Origin: Zea mays
Lineage: Eukaryota > Streptophyta > Magnoliopsida > Poales > Poaceae
NCBI RefSeq assembly: GCF_902167145.1
Contig: NC_050104.1
Location: forward strand, 94,065,849-94,129,848
Direction: 5' to 3'
Length of the DNA stretch: 64,000 nt
Part shown: positions 21,503 through 34,220 of the stretch, piece after piece
Layout: the number at the start of each line of letters is the position of its first letter
How positions within the stretch are numbered: the stretch's first letter is position 1
Made by a program: the position numbers and the translations under genes
Notes under the pieces: generated by a model
The model's database searches: none
Seen by the model: only the letters and a program-made list of their open reading frames with translations
What the model was told of the DNA's origin: nothing

Positions 21503-24500
21503 TTAAGACACGTTTCGAGAATCCAAGATATTTAGTTCACTCCTTAGAAAACAAAACCTAGTCTCATCAAGAGGTTTGGTGAAGATATCGGCTAGTTGAT
21601 TTTCAGTGCTCACATGGAATAATTTGATATCTCCTTTGGCTTCATGGTCTCTCAAGAAATGATGTCTAATATCGATATGTTTAGTTCTAGAGTGTTGCAT
21701 AGGATTGTTTGCAAGTTTAATAGCACCCTCATTGTCACACAACAATGGAATTTTGTTAAACTCACAACCAAAATCTCTCAGGGTTTGCTTCATCCATAAC
21801 AACTGTGCACAACATGCACCAGCTGCTATGTACTCTGCTTCTGCAGTGGAAAGTGCAACACAATTTTATTTCTTGGAACTCCATGACACTAAGGATCGCC
21901 CAAGGAATTGGCAAGTGCCAGTAGTGTTTTTTCGATCTACTTTGCAACCAGCATAGTCTGAGTCAGAATAGCCAAGTCAATCGAAAAGGGAGCCTTTAGG
22001 ATACCATAATCCTAGGTTTTGGGTGTGGACTAAGTATCTTAAGATTCTCTTAACGACTACAAGATGACAATCTTTTAGATTTGCTTGAAAACGAGCACAC
22101 ATGCATACACTTAACATAATATCAGGTCTAGATGCACATAAGTAAAGCAGTGACCCTATCATTGATCTATATAGCTTTTGGTCTACCGGTTTACCTTCTT
22201 CATTAAGGTCGAGATGTCCATTTGATGACATTGGTGTCTTGGCGTGCTTTGCCTTTTCCATGCCAAATTTCTTGAGCATGTCTTGTGTATACTTAGTTTG
22301 GCAAAGAAACATACCTTCCTTGAGTTGTTTTACTTGAAATCCCAGGAAGTATTTGAGCTCACCCATCATAGACATTTTGAACCTGTTCGTCATTACCTCA
22401 CTAAATTCTTCACAAAATTTCTCATTAGTACTACCAAATATAATGTCATCGACATATATTTGGCACACAAATAATTCATTATCAACTTTGCAAGTAAATA
22501 AAGTAGAGTCAGCTTTTCCTATTTTAAATCCATTTTTAATTAGAAAATCTTTAAGACATTCATACCAAGCTCTAGGGGCTTGTTTAAGCCTGTAGAGCGC
22601 TTTGTGGAGTAGATAAACATGGTTTGGCTTTCTTGGATCTTCAAATCTCGGCAGTTGCTCCACATAGACCCGCTCTTGTAGTGGTCCATTTAGAAATGCG
22701 CTCTTGACATCCATTTGGTACAACTTGAAATCATGATTAGTAGCATAGGCAATTAATATTCTTATTGATTCTAACCTTGCTACCGGCGCATATATTTCAC
22801 CAAAGTCAAGTCCCTCCACTTGAGTGAAGCCTTGGGCAACCAACCATGCTTTGTTTCTTGTAACAACACCATGCTCATCTTGTTTATTCCTAAAGACCCA
22901 TTTTGTTCCAATCACATTTTGCTTAGGTCTTTGAACTAAGGACCAGACTTCATTCCGAGTGAAGTTGTTTAACTCCTCTTGCATTGCGATTATCTAATCC
23001 GGATCACCCAGCGCTTCTTCAACCTTAAGTGGCTCAAGAGAGGAAACAAACGAGTAAAATCCACAAAAAATTGTTAAATGAGATCTTGTTGTTACCCCTC
23101 TTCTGATACTGCCAAGAATGTTGTCCACTGGATGATCTCTTTGGATGGTATGATGGACTCGAGGATGAGGCAATGATGGTTGTCTTTGAATTTGCTCTTC
23201 ATCACCATCCTCTTGATCAAGAGGCACTTCATCAACAACAACTTCAAGTTCATCTTCCACCATGGTTGGCAGCTCTTGGGGTTGATGGGTTTGCTTGAGT
23301 GGAGGATTTATCACCCACCACCTTTGCGCCCACATCAAAGACCTCATTTGTCATCCAAAAGGTTCCTTCTTCATCATTCTTTTCTTGTGGTCTCACTTCA
23401 CCTATTGCAAGCTTCTTTATGGCCTCACAAGGTGGTTCTTCATTTCCTGCAATATCATTAGAAACATGCCCTTGCGAGCCATTAGATTCATCAAATGTCA
23501 CGTCTACCGCTATTTCAACAAGATCAGTGGTATTGTTGAAAACACGATATCCATGCGCATTTGATGCATAACCAAGCAAGAAACCCTCGTCCACTCTAGG
23601 AGCAAACTTCGAGCTCTTGACTTTCTTGTTAAGAATAAAGCATTTACAACCAAAGACTCTAAAGTAATCAACCTTAGGTTTGTTACCAGTGAGAAGCTCG
23701 TAAGTAGTCTTCTTATAGATCTTATGAAGATATAGCCGGTTGATTGCATGATAGGCGGTGTTGACCGCCTCAGCCCAGAAGTTGTCAGGTGTCTTGTATT
23801 CATCTAACATGGTTCTTGCGGCTTTAATTAGTGTTCGATTTTTCCTTTCCACTACACTATTTTGTTGTGGAGTGTAGGGGACCGAGAACTCATGTTTGAT
23901 TCCTTCTTCGCTTAAGAATTCTTCAACACCTGTATTCTTGAACTCTGTCCCATTGTCACTTCTCACTTTATTGATTTTAAGCTCAAACTCATTTTGAGCT
24001 CTTCTCATGAATTTCTTCAAGGTCTCTTGGGTTTCACCTTTGTCACTCAAAAAGAAAACCCAGGTGAAGCGAGAAAAATCATCAACAATAACTAAACAAT
24101 ACTTACTTCCTCCAATACTTATGTAGGCCACGGGACCGAATAGGTCCATATGAAGAAGCTCCAAAGGCCTCTTAGTTGTGACCACATTGTTTGATTGATG
24201 TGGGACTCCATATTGCTTTCCTGCTTCGCATGCGCCACAAACCCTATCTTTCTCAAACACAACATTTGTTAGTCCAATAATGTGACTATCCTTTTGAAGT
24301 TTGGGCAAATTCCTCATGCCGACATGAGCTAGCCGGCGATGCCATAGCCAACCCTTATCGGATTTTGCCACTAAACAAGTCTCAAGCGTCACCTTATTTG
24401 TTGTGAAATCAACAGGATAAAGTTTGCCCTTCAAGCGACCCATAAAAGCAACTGAGGAATCCTCCCTTCTAAGGATCTTCACATCCACATCAGAAAATAG

Positions 24501-24764
24501 ACAGTTATATCCCATTCCACAAAGTTGTGAAACAGACATTAAATTATAACTTATAGAATCTACTAGTAAAACATTTGAAAGTGATTGTTGGTCAGAGATA
24601 GGAATTTTACCAATACCAATCACTTTACTCTTGCCACTATCTCCAAACACAATTTCTTGTGCTTTTTGAGTTAGTTGCAAGAAGTGAAACATGCCTTTCT
24701 CCCCGATCATGTGATTTGTACATCCATTGCCAAGCACCCAGCTTGACCCACCAGAGGAGTAGAC
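21503..24764 (-). pseudogene. pol: Element C pol: protease, integrase, RT, RNase H
   Basis: Begins after TTTTGCAG at 24765-24772. The protease active-site area reads LGNGCTNHM, so the usual Asp-Ser-Gly is Gly-Asn-Gly and the catalytic Asp is lost. The integrase has HRRLAHVGMRNLPKLQ and CGACEAGK (zinc region), LLHMDLFGP, VRSDNGTEF and NSVVERKNRTL (DDE intact). RT has [24 protein letters not shown] and YVDDIIFG near 22440. RNase H has LSTAEAEYIAAGACCAQLLW and ADIFTKPLDE, and ends at 21503. Damage: a frameshift near 23300, TAG for Trp near 22988, and stops near 21975 and 21870. This is more diverged from A and E than B is. Confidence 0.85.
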
Positions 24765-24777
24765 CTGCAAAACAAAT

Positions 24778-25060
24778 TTAGGCTATGGTTTTAGGTACCC
24801 AAATTGAATTGGGTCCTACAGTGTTAGTTATATCCTTGGGTACCTACACACTCCTTTTCATGACCTTTCTCTTAGTGTAGGCACTCACATATTTTACAAC
24901 CACTTTTCCTGAATCCCAAGTCAACATATAATCACAAAGGTACGAATGAGAAATAGGAGCTTTAAATTTTTCTCCATTTGTGGAAACCGCTTCCTTCGTC
25001 TTATCCTTTGTGGAACTCAAGTTTGCCTTCACTTGAGTTGACTTGTCATTTGAGGAGTAA
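24778..25060 (-). pseudogene. gag: Element C gag, 3' scrap only
   Basis: Only the last part of gag remains: KVVVKYVSAYTKRK, then VPKDITNTVGPNSIWVPKT and TAA at 24780-24778. It corresponds to the WVPK segments at the gag ends of A, B and E. Upstream the sequence switches to element E at about 25060, so the 5' LTR, PBS and most of gag of C are gone. Confidence 0.7.
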
Positions 25061-25061
25061 A

Positions 25062-28000
25062 TGAGCTATGTGTGCAAAGTACCAATCAAAGTTCTGAGAA
25101 TCAAGAATGTTTAGCTCATTCCTAAGTTTGGTAAAGGTTTTCTCATCTAATGGTTTGGTAAAGATATCGGCTAGTTGTTCTTTGGTGCTAACATAAGCAA
25201 TCTCGATACCCCCCTTTGTTGGTGATCCCTCAAAAAGTGATACCGAATGGCTATGTGTTTAGTGTGGCTGTGTTCAATGGGATTATCCGCCATGCGGATT
25301 GCACTCTCATTATCACATAGGAGAGGGACTTTGCTCAATTTGTAGCCATAGTCCATAAGAGTTTGCCTCATCCAAAGCAATTGCACGCAACAATGGCCTG
25401 TGGCAATGTACTCGGCTTCGGCGGTAGAAAGAGCTACTGAATTTTGATTCTTTAACGCCCAAGACACCAAGGATCTCCCTAGATACTGACAAGTCCCTAA
25501 TGTGCTCTTCCTATCAATTCTACACCCTGCCCAATCAGCATCGGAATAGCCTATTAAATCAAAGGTGGATCCCTTGGGGTACCAAAGACCAAACTTAGGT
25601 GTATGAACTAAATATCTCAAGATTCTTTTCATGGCCCTAAGGTGAACTTCCTTAGGATCGGCTTGGAACCTTGCACACATGCATATGGAAAGCATAATAT
25701 CCGGTCGAGATGCACATAAATAGAGTAGAGATCCTATCATCGATAGGTATACCTTTTGATCTACGGATTTACCTCCTGTGTCGAGGTCGAGATGCCCATT
25801 GGTTCCCATGGGTGTCTTGATGGGCTTGGCATCCTTCATTCCAAACTTGGTAAGTATATCTTGAATGTACTTGGTTTGGCTGATGAAGGTGCCCTCTTAG
25901 AGTTGATTCACTTGAAATCCTAGGAAGTACTTCAACTCCCCCATCATAGACATCTCGAATTTTTGAATCATTATCCTACTAAACTCTTCACAAGTAGATT
26001 TGTTAGTAGACCCAAATATGATATCATCAACGTAAATTTGGCATACAAACAAATCATTTGCAATGGTTTTAGTAAAGAGTGTAGGATCGGCTTTACCGAC
26101 TTTGAAGCCATTATTGATAAGGAAATCTCTTAGGCATTCATACCATGCTCTTGGGGCTTGCTTGAGCCCATAAAGCGCCTTAGAGAGTTTGTAAACATGA
26201 TTAGGGTACTCACTATCTTCAAAGCCGGGAGGTTGCTCAACATAGACCTCTTCCTTGATCGGTCCATTGAGGAATGCACTTTTCACATCCATTTGATAAA
26301 GCTTGAAGCCATGGTAAGTAGCATAGGCAAGTAATATGCGAATTAACTCAAGCCTAGCTATGGGTGCATAGGTTTCACTGAAATCCAAACCTTCGACTTG
26401 TGAATATCCCTTGGCCACAAGTCGGGCTTTGTTCCTTGTCACCACACCATGCTCATCTTGCTTGTTGCGGAATACCCACTTTGTTCCTACAACATTTTGG
26501 TTAGGATGTGGAATAACATGCCATACCTCATTCCTCGTGAAGTTGTTGAGTTCCTCTTGCATTGCCAACACCCAATCCGAATCTCTTAATGCATCTTCCA
26601 CCCTGTATGGCTCAATAGAAGACACTAAAGAGTAATATTCACAAAAATGTGCGACACGAGATCGAGTGGTTACCCCCTTATGAATATCATCGAGGATGGA
26701 GTTCACGGGGTGATCTCTTTGTATCGCTTGGTGGACTCTTGGGTGTGGCGGTCTTTGACCCTGAATTTCTTGATCATCTTCCTTGTCTTTGTCATGGTCA
26801 TCTCCCCCTTGATCATTGCTCTCCTCTTGAGGTGGCTCATCTTCTTGATCATCTTCTTCATTGTCTTGAGCCTGATCCTCATCTTGAGTTGGTGGAGATG
26901 CTTGATTTGAAGATGATGGTTGATCTTGAGCTTTTGGAGGCTCTTCGGATTATTTAGGACACACATCCCCGATGGACATGTTCCTTAGCGCGACACATGG
27001 AGCCTCTTCATCATCTAGTTCATCAAGATCAACTTGCTCCACTTGGGAACCATTAGTATCATCAAACATAATGTCACAAGAAACCTCAACTAACCCAGTG
27101 GATTTGTTGAAGACTCTATATGCCCTTGTGTTTGAGTCATATCCAAGTAAAAAGCCTTCTACAGCCTTAGGAGCAAATTTAGATTTTCTACCTCTTTTAA
27201 TAAGAATAAAGCATTTGCTACCAAAGACTCTAAAATATGAAATATTGGGCTTTTTACCAGTGAGGAGTTCATACGATGTTTTCTTGAGGATTCAGTGAAG
27301 ATATAACCGGTTGATGGAGTAGCAGGCGGTGTTAATCGCATGTGCCCAAAACCGGTCCGGAGTCTTGTATTCATCAAGCATGGTTCTTGCCATGTCCAGT
27401 AGAGTTCTATTCTTCCTCTCCACTACACCATTTTGTTGAGGGGTGTAGGGAGAAGAGAACTCATGCTTTATGCCCTCCTCCTCAAGAAAGCCTACAATTT
27501 GAGAGTTCTTGAACTCTGTCCCATTGTCGCTTCTTATCTTCTTGATCCTTAATCTGAACTCGTTTTGAGCCCGTCTCAAGAATCCCTTTAAGGTCTCTTG
27601 GGTTTGAGATTTTTCCTGCAAGAAGAATACCCAAGTGAAGCGAGAATAATCATCCATAATTACAAGACAATACTTACTCCCGTCGATGCTTATGTAAGCT
27701 ATCAGACCGAATAGATCCATGTGGAGTAGCTCAAGCGGCCTGTCGGTCATCATGATATTCTTGTGTGGATGATGGGTACCAACTTGCTTCCCTACTTGAC
27801 ATGCGCTACAAACCCTGTCTTTCTCAAAATGAACATTTGTTAGTCCCAAAATGTGTTCTCCCTTTAGAAGCTTGTGAAGATTCTTCATCCCAACATGGGC
27901 TAGTCGGCGATGCCAGAGCCAACCCATATTAGTCTTAGCAATTAAGCAAGTATCGAGTTCAGCTCTATTGAAATCAACTAAGTATAGCTGACCCTCTAAT

Positions 28001-28332
28001 ACTCCCTTAAATGCTACTGAATCATCACTTCTTCTAAAGACAGTAACACCTATATCCATAAAAAGACATTTGTAACCCATTTTACATCATTGAGAAACAA
28101 AAAGCAAATTGTAATCTAAAGAATCTACAAGAAAAATATTAGAAATAGAATGGTCAGGTGATATAGCAATTTTACCAAGTCCTTTGACCAAACCTTGATT
28201 TCCATCCCTGAATGTGATAGCTCTTTGGGGATCTTGGTTTTTCTCATAGGAGGAGAACATCCTTTTCTCCCCTGTCATGTGGTTTGTGCACTCGCTATCA
28301 ATTATCTAACTTGAGCCCCTGGATGCATAAAC
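25062..28332 (-). pseudogene. pol: Element E pol
   Basis: Begins after TTTTGTAG (28333-28340). The integrase zinc region (HRRLAHVGMKNLHKLL, CSACQVGK), LLHMDLFGL (Pro after the first Asp motif changed), IRSDNGTEF and NGVVERKNRTL (Glu kept) are present. RT is complete ([32 protein letters not shown] near 26010), as is RNase H (LSTAEAEYIATGHCC, IRMADNPIEHSHTKHIA). Stops or frameshifts: within the protease area near 28310, TGA near 28088, TGA near 27297, TAG near 25895, and a frameshift near 25215 after DHQQRG. E supplies the RT and RNase H parts that A lost. Confidence 0.87.
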
Positions 28333-28345
28333 CTACAAAACATGT

Positions 28346-30967
28346 TTAGGCCTTGTTCTTAGGTACCCAAACGGTCTTGGGTCCTTTCACATTAGAAACA
28401 AGCACCTTGGGTACCCAAACACATGTCTTGGAGCCCTTGTGTTTGCCCCCAACATATTTGGCAACTACTTTGCCTGATTTGTTAGTTAAAACATAAGAAG
28501 CATCAAAAGTCTTAAATGAAACATTAGGTTCATTTGATGCAACAGGAGATTTCTTTTTAGGCATTTTAACATGGTTAGAATGCCTAGAACTAGATGTCTC
28601 ATTCTTATACATAAAAGCATGATGAGAACTAGAATGAGACTTCCTAGAATGAATTCTCCTAATTTTATGCTCAGGATAACCAGCAGGATATAAAATGTAA
28701 CCCTCGTTATCCTGTGCCATGGGAGCCTTGCCCTTAACAAAATTGGACAATCTCTTAGGGGCATTAAGCTTGACATTGTCTCCCTGTTGGAAGCCAATGC
28801 CATCCTTAATGCCAGCGCGTCTCCCATTATAGAGCATACTCCTAGCAAATTTAAATTTTTCGTTTTCTATCTCATGCTCATTGATTTTACTAGTTAATTG
28901 TGCTATATGATCATTTTGTTCTTTAATTAAAGCTAGGTGATCATGAATAGCATCAACATTAATGTCTCTACATCTAGTACAAATAGTAACATGATCAACA
29001 CTAGATGTAGAGGGTTTGCAAGCATTTATTTCATCAATCTTAGCATGTAACATGGCATTCTCATTTCTAAGATTGGAAACCGAAATGTTGCAAACATTTA
29101 AATCTTTAGCCTTTGAAATTAATTTGTCATTTTCAATTTTAAGGCTAGAAAGTGATTCATTCAATTTATCAATCTTAGAAATCAAACTAGCATTATCATT
29201 TTTAAGATTGACAATTGAATCATGACAAACATTTGATTTTTCAACCTTAGCAAGCAAATTACCGTTCTCATTTCTAAGGTTGGAAATGGTGTCATGGCAA
29301 ATGCTAAGCTCCTTAGTCAAATTTTCATTCTTTTCTACTTCCTGAGCATAAGCATTCTTTACTTTAACATGCTTCTTGTTTTCCTTAATGAGGAATTCCT
29401 CTTGGCTCTCCAAGAGTTCATCCTTCTCATGAATAGCTCCTATTAATTCATTTAAATTTTCCTTTTGTTGCATGTTAAGGTTAGCAAAAAGGGCAAGCAA
29501 ATCATCTTCATCATCACTAGAGCTACCCTCATCACTAGATGTCGTATATTTAGTGGAGGCTCTAGATTTTACCTTCTTCTTTTTGCCGTCCTTTGCCATG
29601 AGGCACTTGTGGCCGACGTTGGGGAAGAGGAGTCCTTTGGTGACGGCGATGTTGGCGGCGTCCTCGTCGGAGGAGGAGTCGGTGGAGCTCTCATCGAAGT
29701 CCCATTCCCGGCATATATGGGCATCACTGCCCTTCTTCTTGTAGTATCTTTTCTTTTCCTTCCTCTTTCCCTTCTTGTCATCGCCCCTGTCACTATCACT
29801 AGATAATGGACATTTAGTAATAAAATGACCGGGCTTACCACACTTGTAGCACACTTTCTTGAAGCGGGGTTTATAATCCTTCCCCCTCCTTTGCTTGAGG
29901 ATTTGGCGGAAGCTCTTGATGATGAGCGTCATTTCCTCGTTGTCGAGCTTGGAGGCGTCGATGGGGAGCCTACTTGATGTAGACTCTTCTTTCTTCTCCT
30001 CCGTCGCTTTGAATGCGACGGGTTGCACCTCGATTGTGGAGATGCCACCTTGCTCAATGATTTGTTTGGAGCCTTTGATCATCAACTCGAAGGTCACAAA
30101 CTTTCCTATAACCTCCTCGGGAGACATTAGCTTATATCTAGGATCACCACGAATTAATTAAACTTGCGTAGGATTACGAAAAACGAGTGATCTTAGAATA
30201 ACCTTGACCATTTCATGGTCATCCCATTTGGTGCTCCTGAGGTTGCGTACTTGGTTGACCAAGGTCTTGAGCCGGTTGTACATGGCTTGTGGCTCTTCTC
30301 CTTGGTTGAGGATGAACCAACCGAGCTCCCCCTCGATCGTCTCCCACTTGGTGATCTTGGTCACCTCATCCCCTTCATGCGTTGTCTTTAGTACGTCCCA
30401 AATCTATTTGGCACTCTTAAGCCCTTGTACCTTATTATACTCCTCTTGACATAGAGAGGCGAGGAGTATAGTGGTGGCTTGGGAGTCAAAGTGCCGGATT
30501 TGGGCAACCTCGTCCGAATCATATCCTTCATCCCCCATGAATGGTACCTGCGCTCCAAACTCAATAGTGTCCCAAATGCTAGCATGGAGTGAGGTTAGAT
30601 GATGCCTCATTTTATCACTCCACATACAATAATCTTCACCATAAAAAACTGATGGTTTGCCTAATGGGACGGAAAGTAAAGGAGCGTGTTTAGAAATGCG
30701 AGGATAACATAGGGGGATCTTACTAAACTTCATGCGCTCATGGCGCTTAGAAGTGACGGACGGAGCGTCAGAGCCGGAGGTGGAGGGCGACGAAGAGTCG
30801 GTCTCGTAGTAGACCACTTTCTTCATTTTCTTCTTCTTGTCGCCACTCCAATGCGACTTGACGCGGGGAGGTGATTCCTCCCTTCTTTTGGCGCCGGACT
30901 CCTTTGATGGAGCCTTCCCGTGGCTTGTGGCCGTTTCCATCTCCCTCTTGGCGGATCTTCCCGACAT
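28346..30967 (-). pseudogene. gag: Element E gag, long coiled-coil form
   Basis: Start ATG at 30967 (MSGRSAKREME). Same order as A: a Lys/Ser-rich N-terminus, Gag core (YNRLKTLVNQVRNLRS), an intact zinc knuckle CYKCGKPGHFITKC near 29840, an acidic linker, then a heptad-like coiled coil about 29500-28860. It ends with WVPKNKA and TAA (28348-28346). The frame from 30127 to 28346 is open for 593 codons. Upstream, a TAG near 30403 (IWDV site) and a TAA near 30155 break it. Useful as the reference for the damage in A gag. Confidence 0.87.
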
Positions 30968-31000
30968 CACTTCGAGTGGTTAGACTCTAATGAAGTACCA

Positions 31001-31015
31001 GGCTCCGATACCAAT
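31001..31015 (-). other. Primer binding site of element E
   Basis: Minus-strand ATTGGTATCGGAGCC directly follows the LTR end ...GACTTTCA. One change from the initiator tRNA-Met complement. Confidence 0.8.
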
Positions 31016-31580
31016 TGAAAGTCACATAGAGGGGGGTGAATAGGCAGAATCTAAAATTTACAAACTTAAGCACACACTACAAGCCAGGGTTAGCGTTTGA
31101 ATTAAATCCGAGTCCGAAAGAGAGGGAAAACAAATCAACCAAGAGATAAAGCGGATGAACACGGTGATTTGTTTTACCGAGGTTCGGTTCCAAATAACCT
31201 AGTCCCCGTTGAGGTGGTCACAAAGACCGGGTCTCTTTCAACCCTTTCCCACTCTCAAACGGTCACTTAGACCGAGTGAGCTTTCTTCTTAATCAAACGG
31301 GTCACTTAGACCCCACAAGAACCACCACAACTTGGTGTCTCTTGCTTTGATTACAAGTGTCTTGAGAACAATAATAGAGGAAGAAGAAAAGCGATCCAAG
31401 CGACAAGAACTCAAATGAACACGAAAATCTCTCTCTCACAAGTCACTAAGTGTTTAGAGTGGTTTTGGACTTTGGAGAGGATTTGATCTCTTGTTTGTGT
31501 CTTGGAGTGAAGTTTAGAGCTCTTGTATTGAATGCAATATGCTGGAAACTTGGATGCCTTGAATAGTGGTGGTTGGGGAG

Positions 31581-31590
31581 TATTTATAGC
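31581..31590 (-). promoter_or_regulatory. TATA box of the E LTR
   Basis: Minus-strand GCTATAAATA, about 45 bases downstream of the last palindrome. Confidence 0.65.
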
Positions 31591-31634
31591 CCCAACCACC
31601 AAAACAGCCATTAGGGAGGGCTACTGTCGATGGG

Positions 31635-32005
31635 CGCACCGGACACTGTCCGGTGCGCCAGCCACGTCACCCAACCGTTAGGGTTCTGATGGTTTTGATC
31701 GTTGGAGCTCTGACAGCCTGGGCCACCGAACAGTCCGGTGTCGCACCGGACAGTCACTGTTCACTGTCCGGTGCGCCTTCTGGCGCTACTTTGACTCTGC
31801 GCGAACTGTCCGCGCACTGTTCACGTTGCAGGCGACCGTTGGAGTCGACCGTTGCGCTTGGGAACCATTGCTCCGCTGGCATACCGGACAGTCCGGTGAC
31901 CCACCGGATAGTCCGGTGAATTATAGCGGAGCGCGACCTCAGAAACCCGAAGGTGAAGAGTTTGAAGTCGATCCACCCTGGTGCACCGGACACTGTCCGG
32001 TGCGC
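31635..32005. repeat. CACCGGAC palindrome cluster, E LTR
   Basis: Copies of CACCGGACACTGTCCGGTG and CACCGGACAGTCCGGTG, partly degenerate, upstream of the TATA box. Confidence 0.85.
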
Positions 32006-33775
32006 CAGACCAGGGTTCTCTTCGGTTTCTTTTGCTCCTTTCTTTTGAACCCTAACTTAGATTTTTTTATTGGTTTGTGTTGAACCTTTGGCACCTGTAG
32101 AACATATAATCTAGAGCAAACTAGTTAGTCCAATTATTTGTGTTGGGCATTTCAACCACCAAAATCATTTAGGAAAAGGTTTGACCTTATTTCCCTTTCA
32201 CTAGGTCTATAGCCGAACGATTTAGATTAGATCCTTAAATACCAGTTCGGGTAACTAGATATGAGCCATGGATTTGAGTCTTGATGGCTCAGATTTAAAA
32301 ATGTGTATCCCTTTGTGCGTTTAATACGATCCGTAGGATTGAGACCATGCGGCTCTGGTTGAAGGATACCCCTTCAGTTGTGGTAAATTATATAAAGAGT
32401 CCCTATTTTTTTGGAGATTCAACCTGCAGTCCTTGGGTATAGAAAAACCTTTGTAGATCGGTCCAAAATCTTATAATGCAGACCCTGAACTCCTATTAAA
32501 TCCAACCGCCATCCATCCGCTTGGTTTTTATAAAATTTAAAACCGAGAAATGATTTTTAGTATAGAAATAGGTATAGAAAACTTAGGAAATTCATATCTT
32601 CTACGTTTTAGTTTTGATTTTAGTAGTTCTCGAACCTGCGATCTCGTCTCAACGCATAGAATATTATTGTGTGGTTTGTTCCTATCTTTGATGTAATGTT
32701 ATTTTTACCTATTCTTTGTCTATCTATATGTTGTTATGAATAGAAGCAAGGTAACGAGGGACCTGAAGCCCAAACTTGGAGAAGTACCTAGAATTGCAGG
32801 TAAAGACAAGTTGTGTCCTTGATCATTTTCTTTGACCTAATAATTTTGTTGTTTCTAATAATCACCATGACATGCTTAGTTTAAGTTGATGAGACCTAAT
32901 AAGTTACCTAGTGTTGTTTACTCTACACCTTGCATATAAATGAATTATTGGGTAGTTTTGCTAGGCTCTACCTAGTTTTGGGATTAATATTATCTCTAAA
33001 TTATGATCATGTTTTATCATTATTGTTGGATTAATTATTGTTCATGATAAGATTATTTTTGTTAATATGGAACATGGAGAACCACCCGAGCAAACAGTGC
33101 TACCACAAGGGTGTAGGGTTTAGGACACCGGCTAGAGCAGGGTGAACAGACGTTTTTAACTAAAATCAAAGACACGAGAGAAATTTAATCAATGCGACAA
33201 GAAATATAAATTCTCTAGCTATGATAGGTAAACATATGATGAACAATTATGGCAATACTAGAAATGATCGACCATACACAAATTACTAACTACTTGCAAA
33301 GCAATAAGTAAAGAGTGAAGAGAATGACATTCCGTTTTATCCACGTTGAGGTAGACTTCAAGCTCTCCTTGCTCCTCTATCAAGACGCGGCTTGATCTTT
33401 GAGCCAAATGAACAAAAAATCACTCAATACCTCAATTCCACTAGCGTCGCCTTTGTCACTCCAGCGAGGTAGGCGTGAACCCCTCACAATCAACACCACG
33501 ACTCCTCCACAACCTTCACGGAGAGCTCGACGGAGACAACACCCGAGTCATCTAGGAGACAGCAACCTCTAAGAGTAACAAACCAACGACGCTTCCTCGG
33601 TGTACCACCTAGTGCCTCAAAGATCACCAATGGATGCAAATGCACTAGGAGCTCTTAATCACTCACTAGAATGCAATCTCAAGCAGAGAGTGTGAGAGAA
33701 TGAGTTAGAGGATCACAAATGAGGTCAATGTACGTTTGGAATGGCTAAGAGAACCCTCACACACGAGCTCCACTT

Positions 33776-33785
33776 CTATTTATAG
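33776..33785 (-). promoter_or_regulatory. TATA box of solo LTR H
   Basis: Minus-strand CTATAAATAG, downstream of the ACGGTCCG cluster. Confidence 0.6.
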
Positions 33786-33934
33786 CCTACCTCTCAATTC
33801 TAGCTGTTATGTGCTTGAAGCCTACATTCTGCGCACACGTGGACGCTACGCGCTAAGGCCGAACGACCCATCGTACAAGTAACGACTATAATTCCCGTTT
33901 GAAGCCTATCAGTGTTGTCAGAAAAAGTCAAGCC

Positions 33935-34220
33935 AGACGGTCCGGGACCTGACAACTTAAAACACCAGAGCACCGACCAAGTTGATTTACATGCGCGTAC
34001 TGTCCACCCTTAGGGAGTTAGTACTGTCCGGGCTAAAGCCACAAACGGTCTGTAGTTCGAATGCCCAAAAACACACAGTCCCTACCCAAATCCAATTTGG
34101 CACCTGCGGACGGTCTGCTGACCCTAGCCAAACGGTCCGCACAAGGAAACAGAGACATGTGCAACTTCGGATCCCTCTGGATGGATCAGAGACGGTTCGG
34201 CCTCGTGGCCCGGACAGTCC
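33935..34220. repeat. ACGGTCCG-type palindrome cluster in H
   Basis: Short motifs around CGGTCCG, CGGACGGTC and CGGACAGTCC recur upstream of the TATA box. They are looser than the clusters in A, B and E. Confidence 0.5.

Larger units (their letters stand above)
25060..32200 (-). mobile_element. Element E: Sirevirus-type copia, 3'-truncated and fused to C
   Basis: Minus-strand element with 5' LTR 31016-32200, PBS 31001-31015, gag 28346-30967 and pol down to RNase H. It is very close to A in protein sequence. It keeps similarity to A about 30 bases past the RNase H stop (CACACATAGCTCATT versus CACACATAACTCATT in A) and then becomes C gag sequence. The 3' noncoding region and 3' LTR are missing, so no TSD is available. 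At 32200 it abuts LTR fragment L. Confidence 0.85.
31016..32200 (-). repeat. Element E 5' LTR
   Basis: 1185 bases, TG...CA, starting TGAAAGGGAAATAAGGTCAAACC on the minus strand. The CACCGGAC palindrome cluster is at about 31635-32005, the TATA box GCTATAAATA at 31590-31581, and R/U5 follows. It is similar to the A LTRs in order and in much of the text. Confidence 0.9.
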
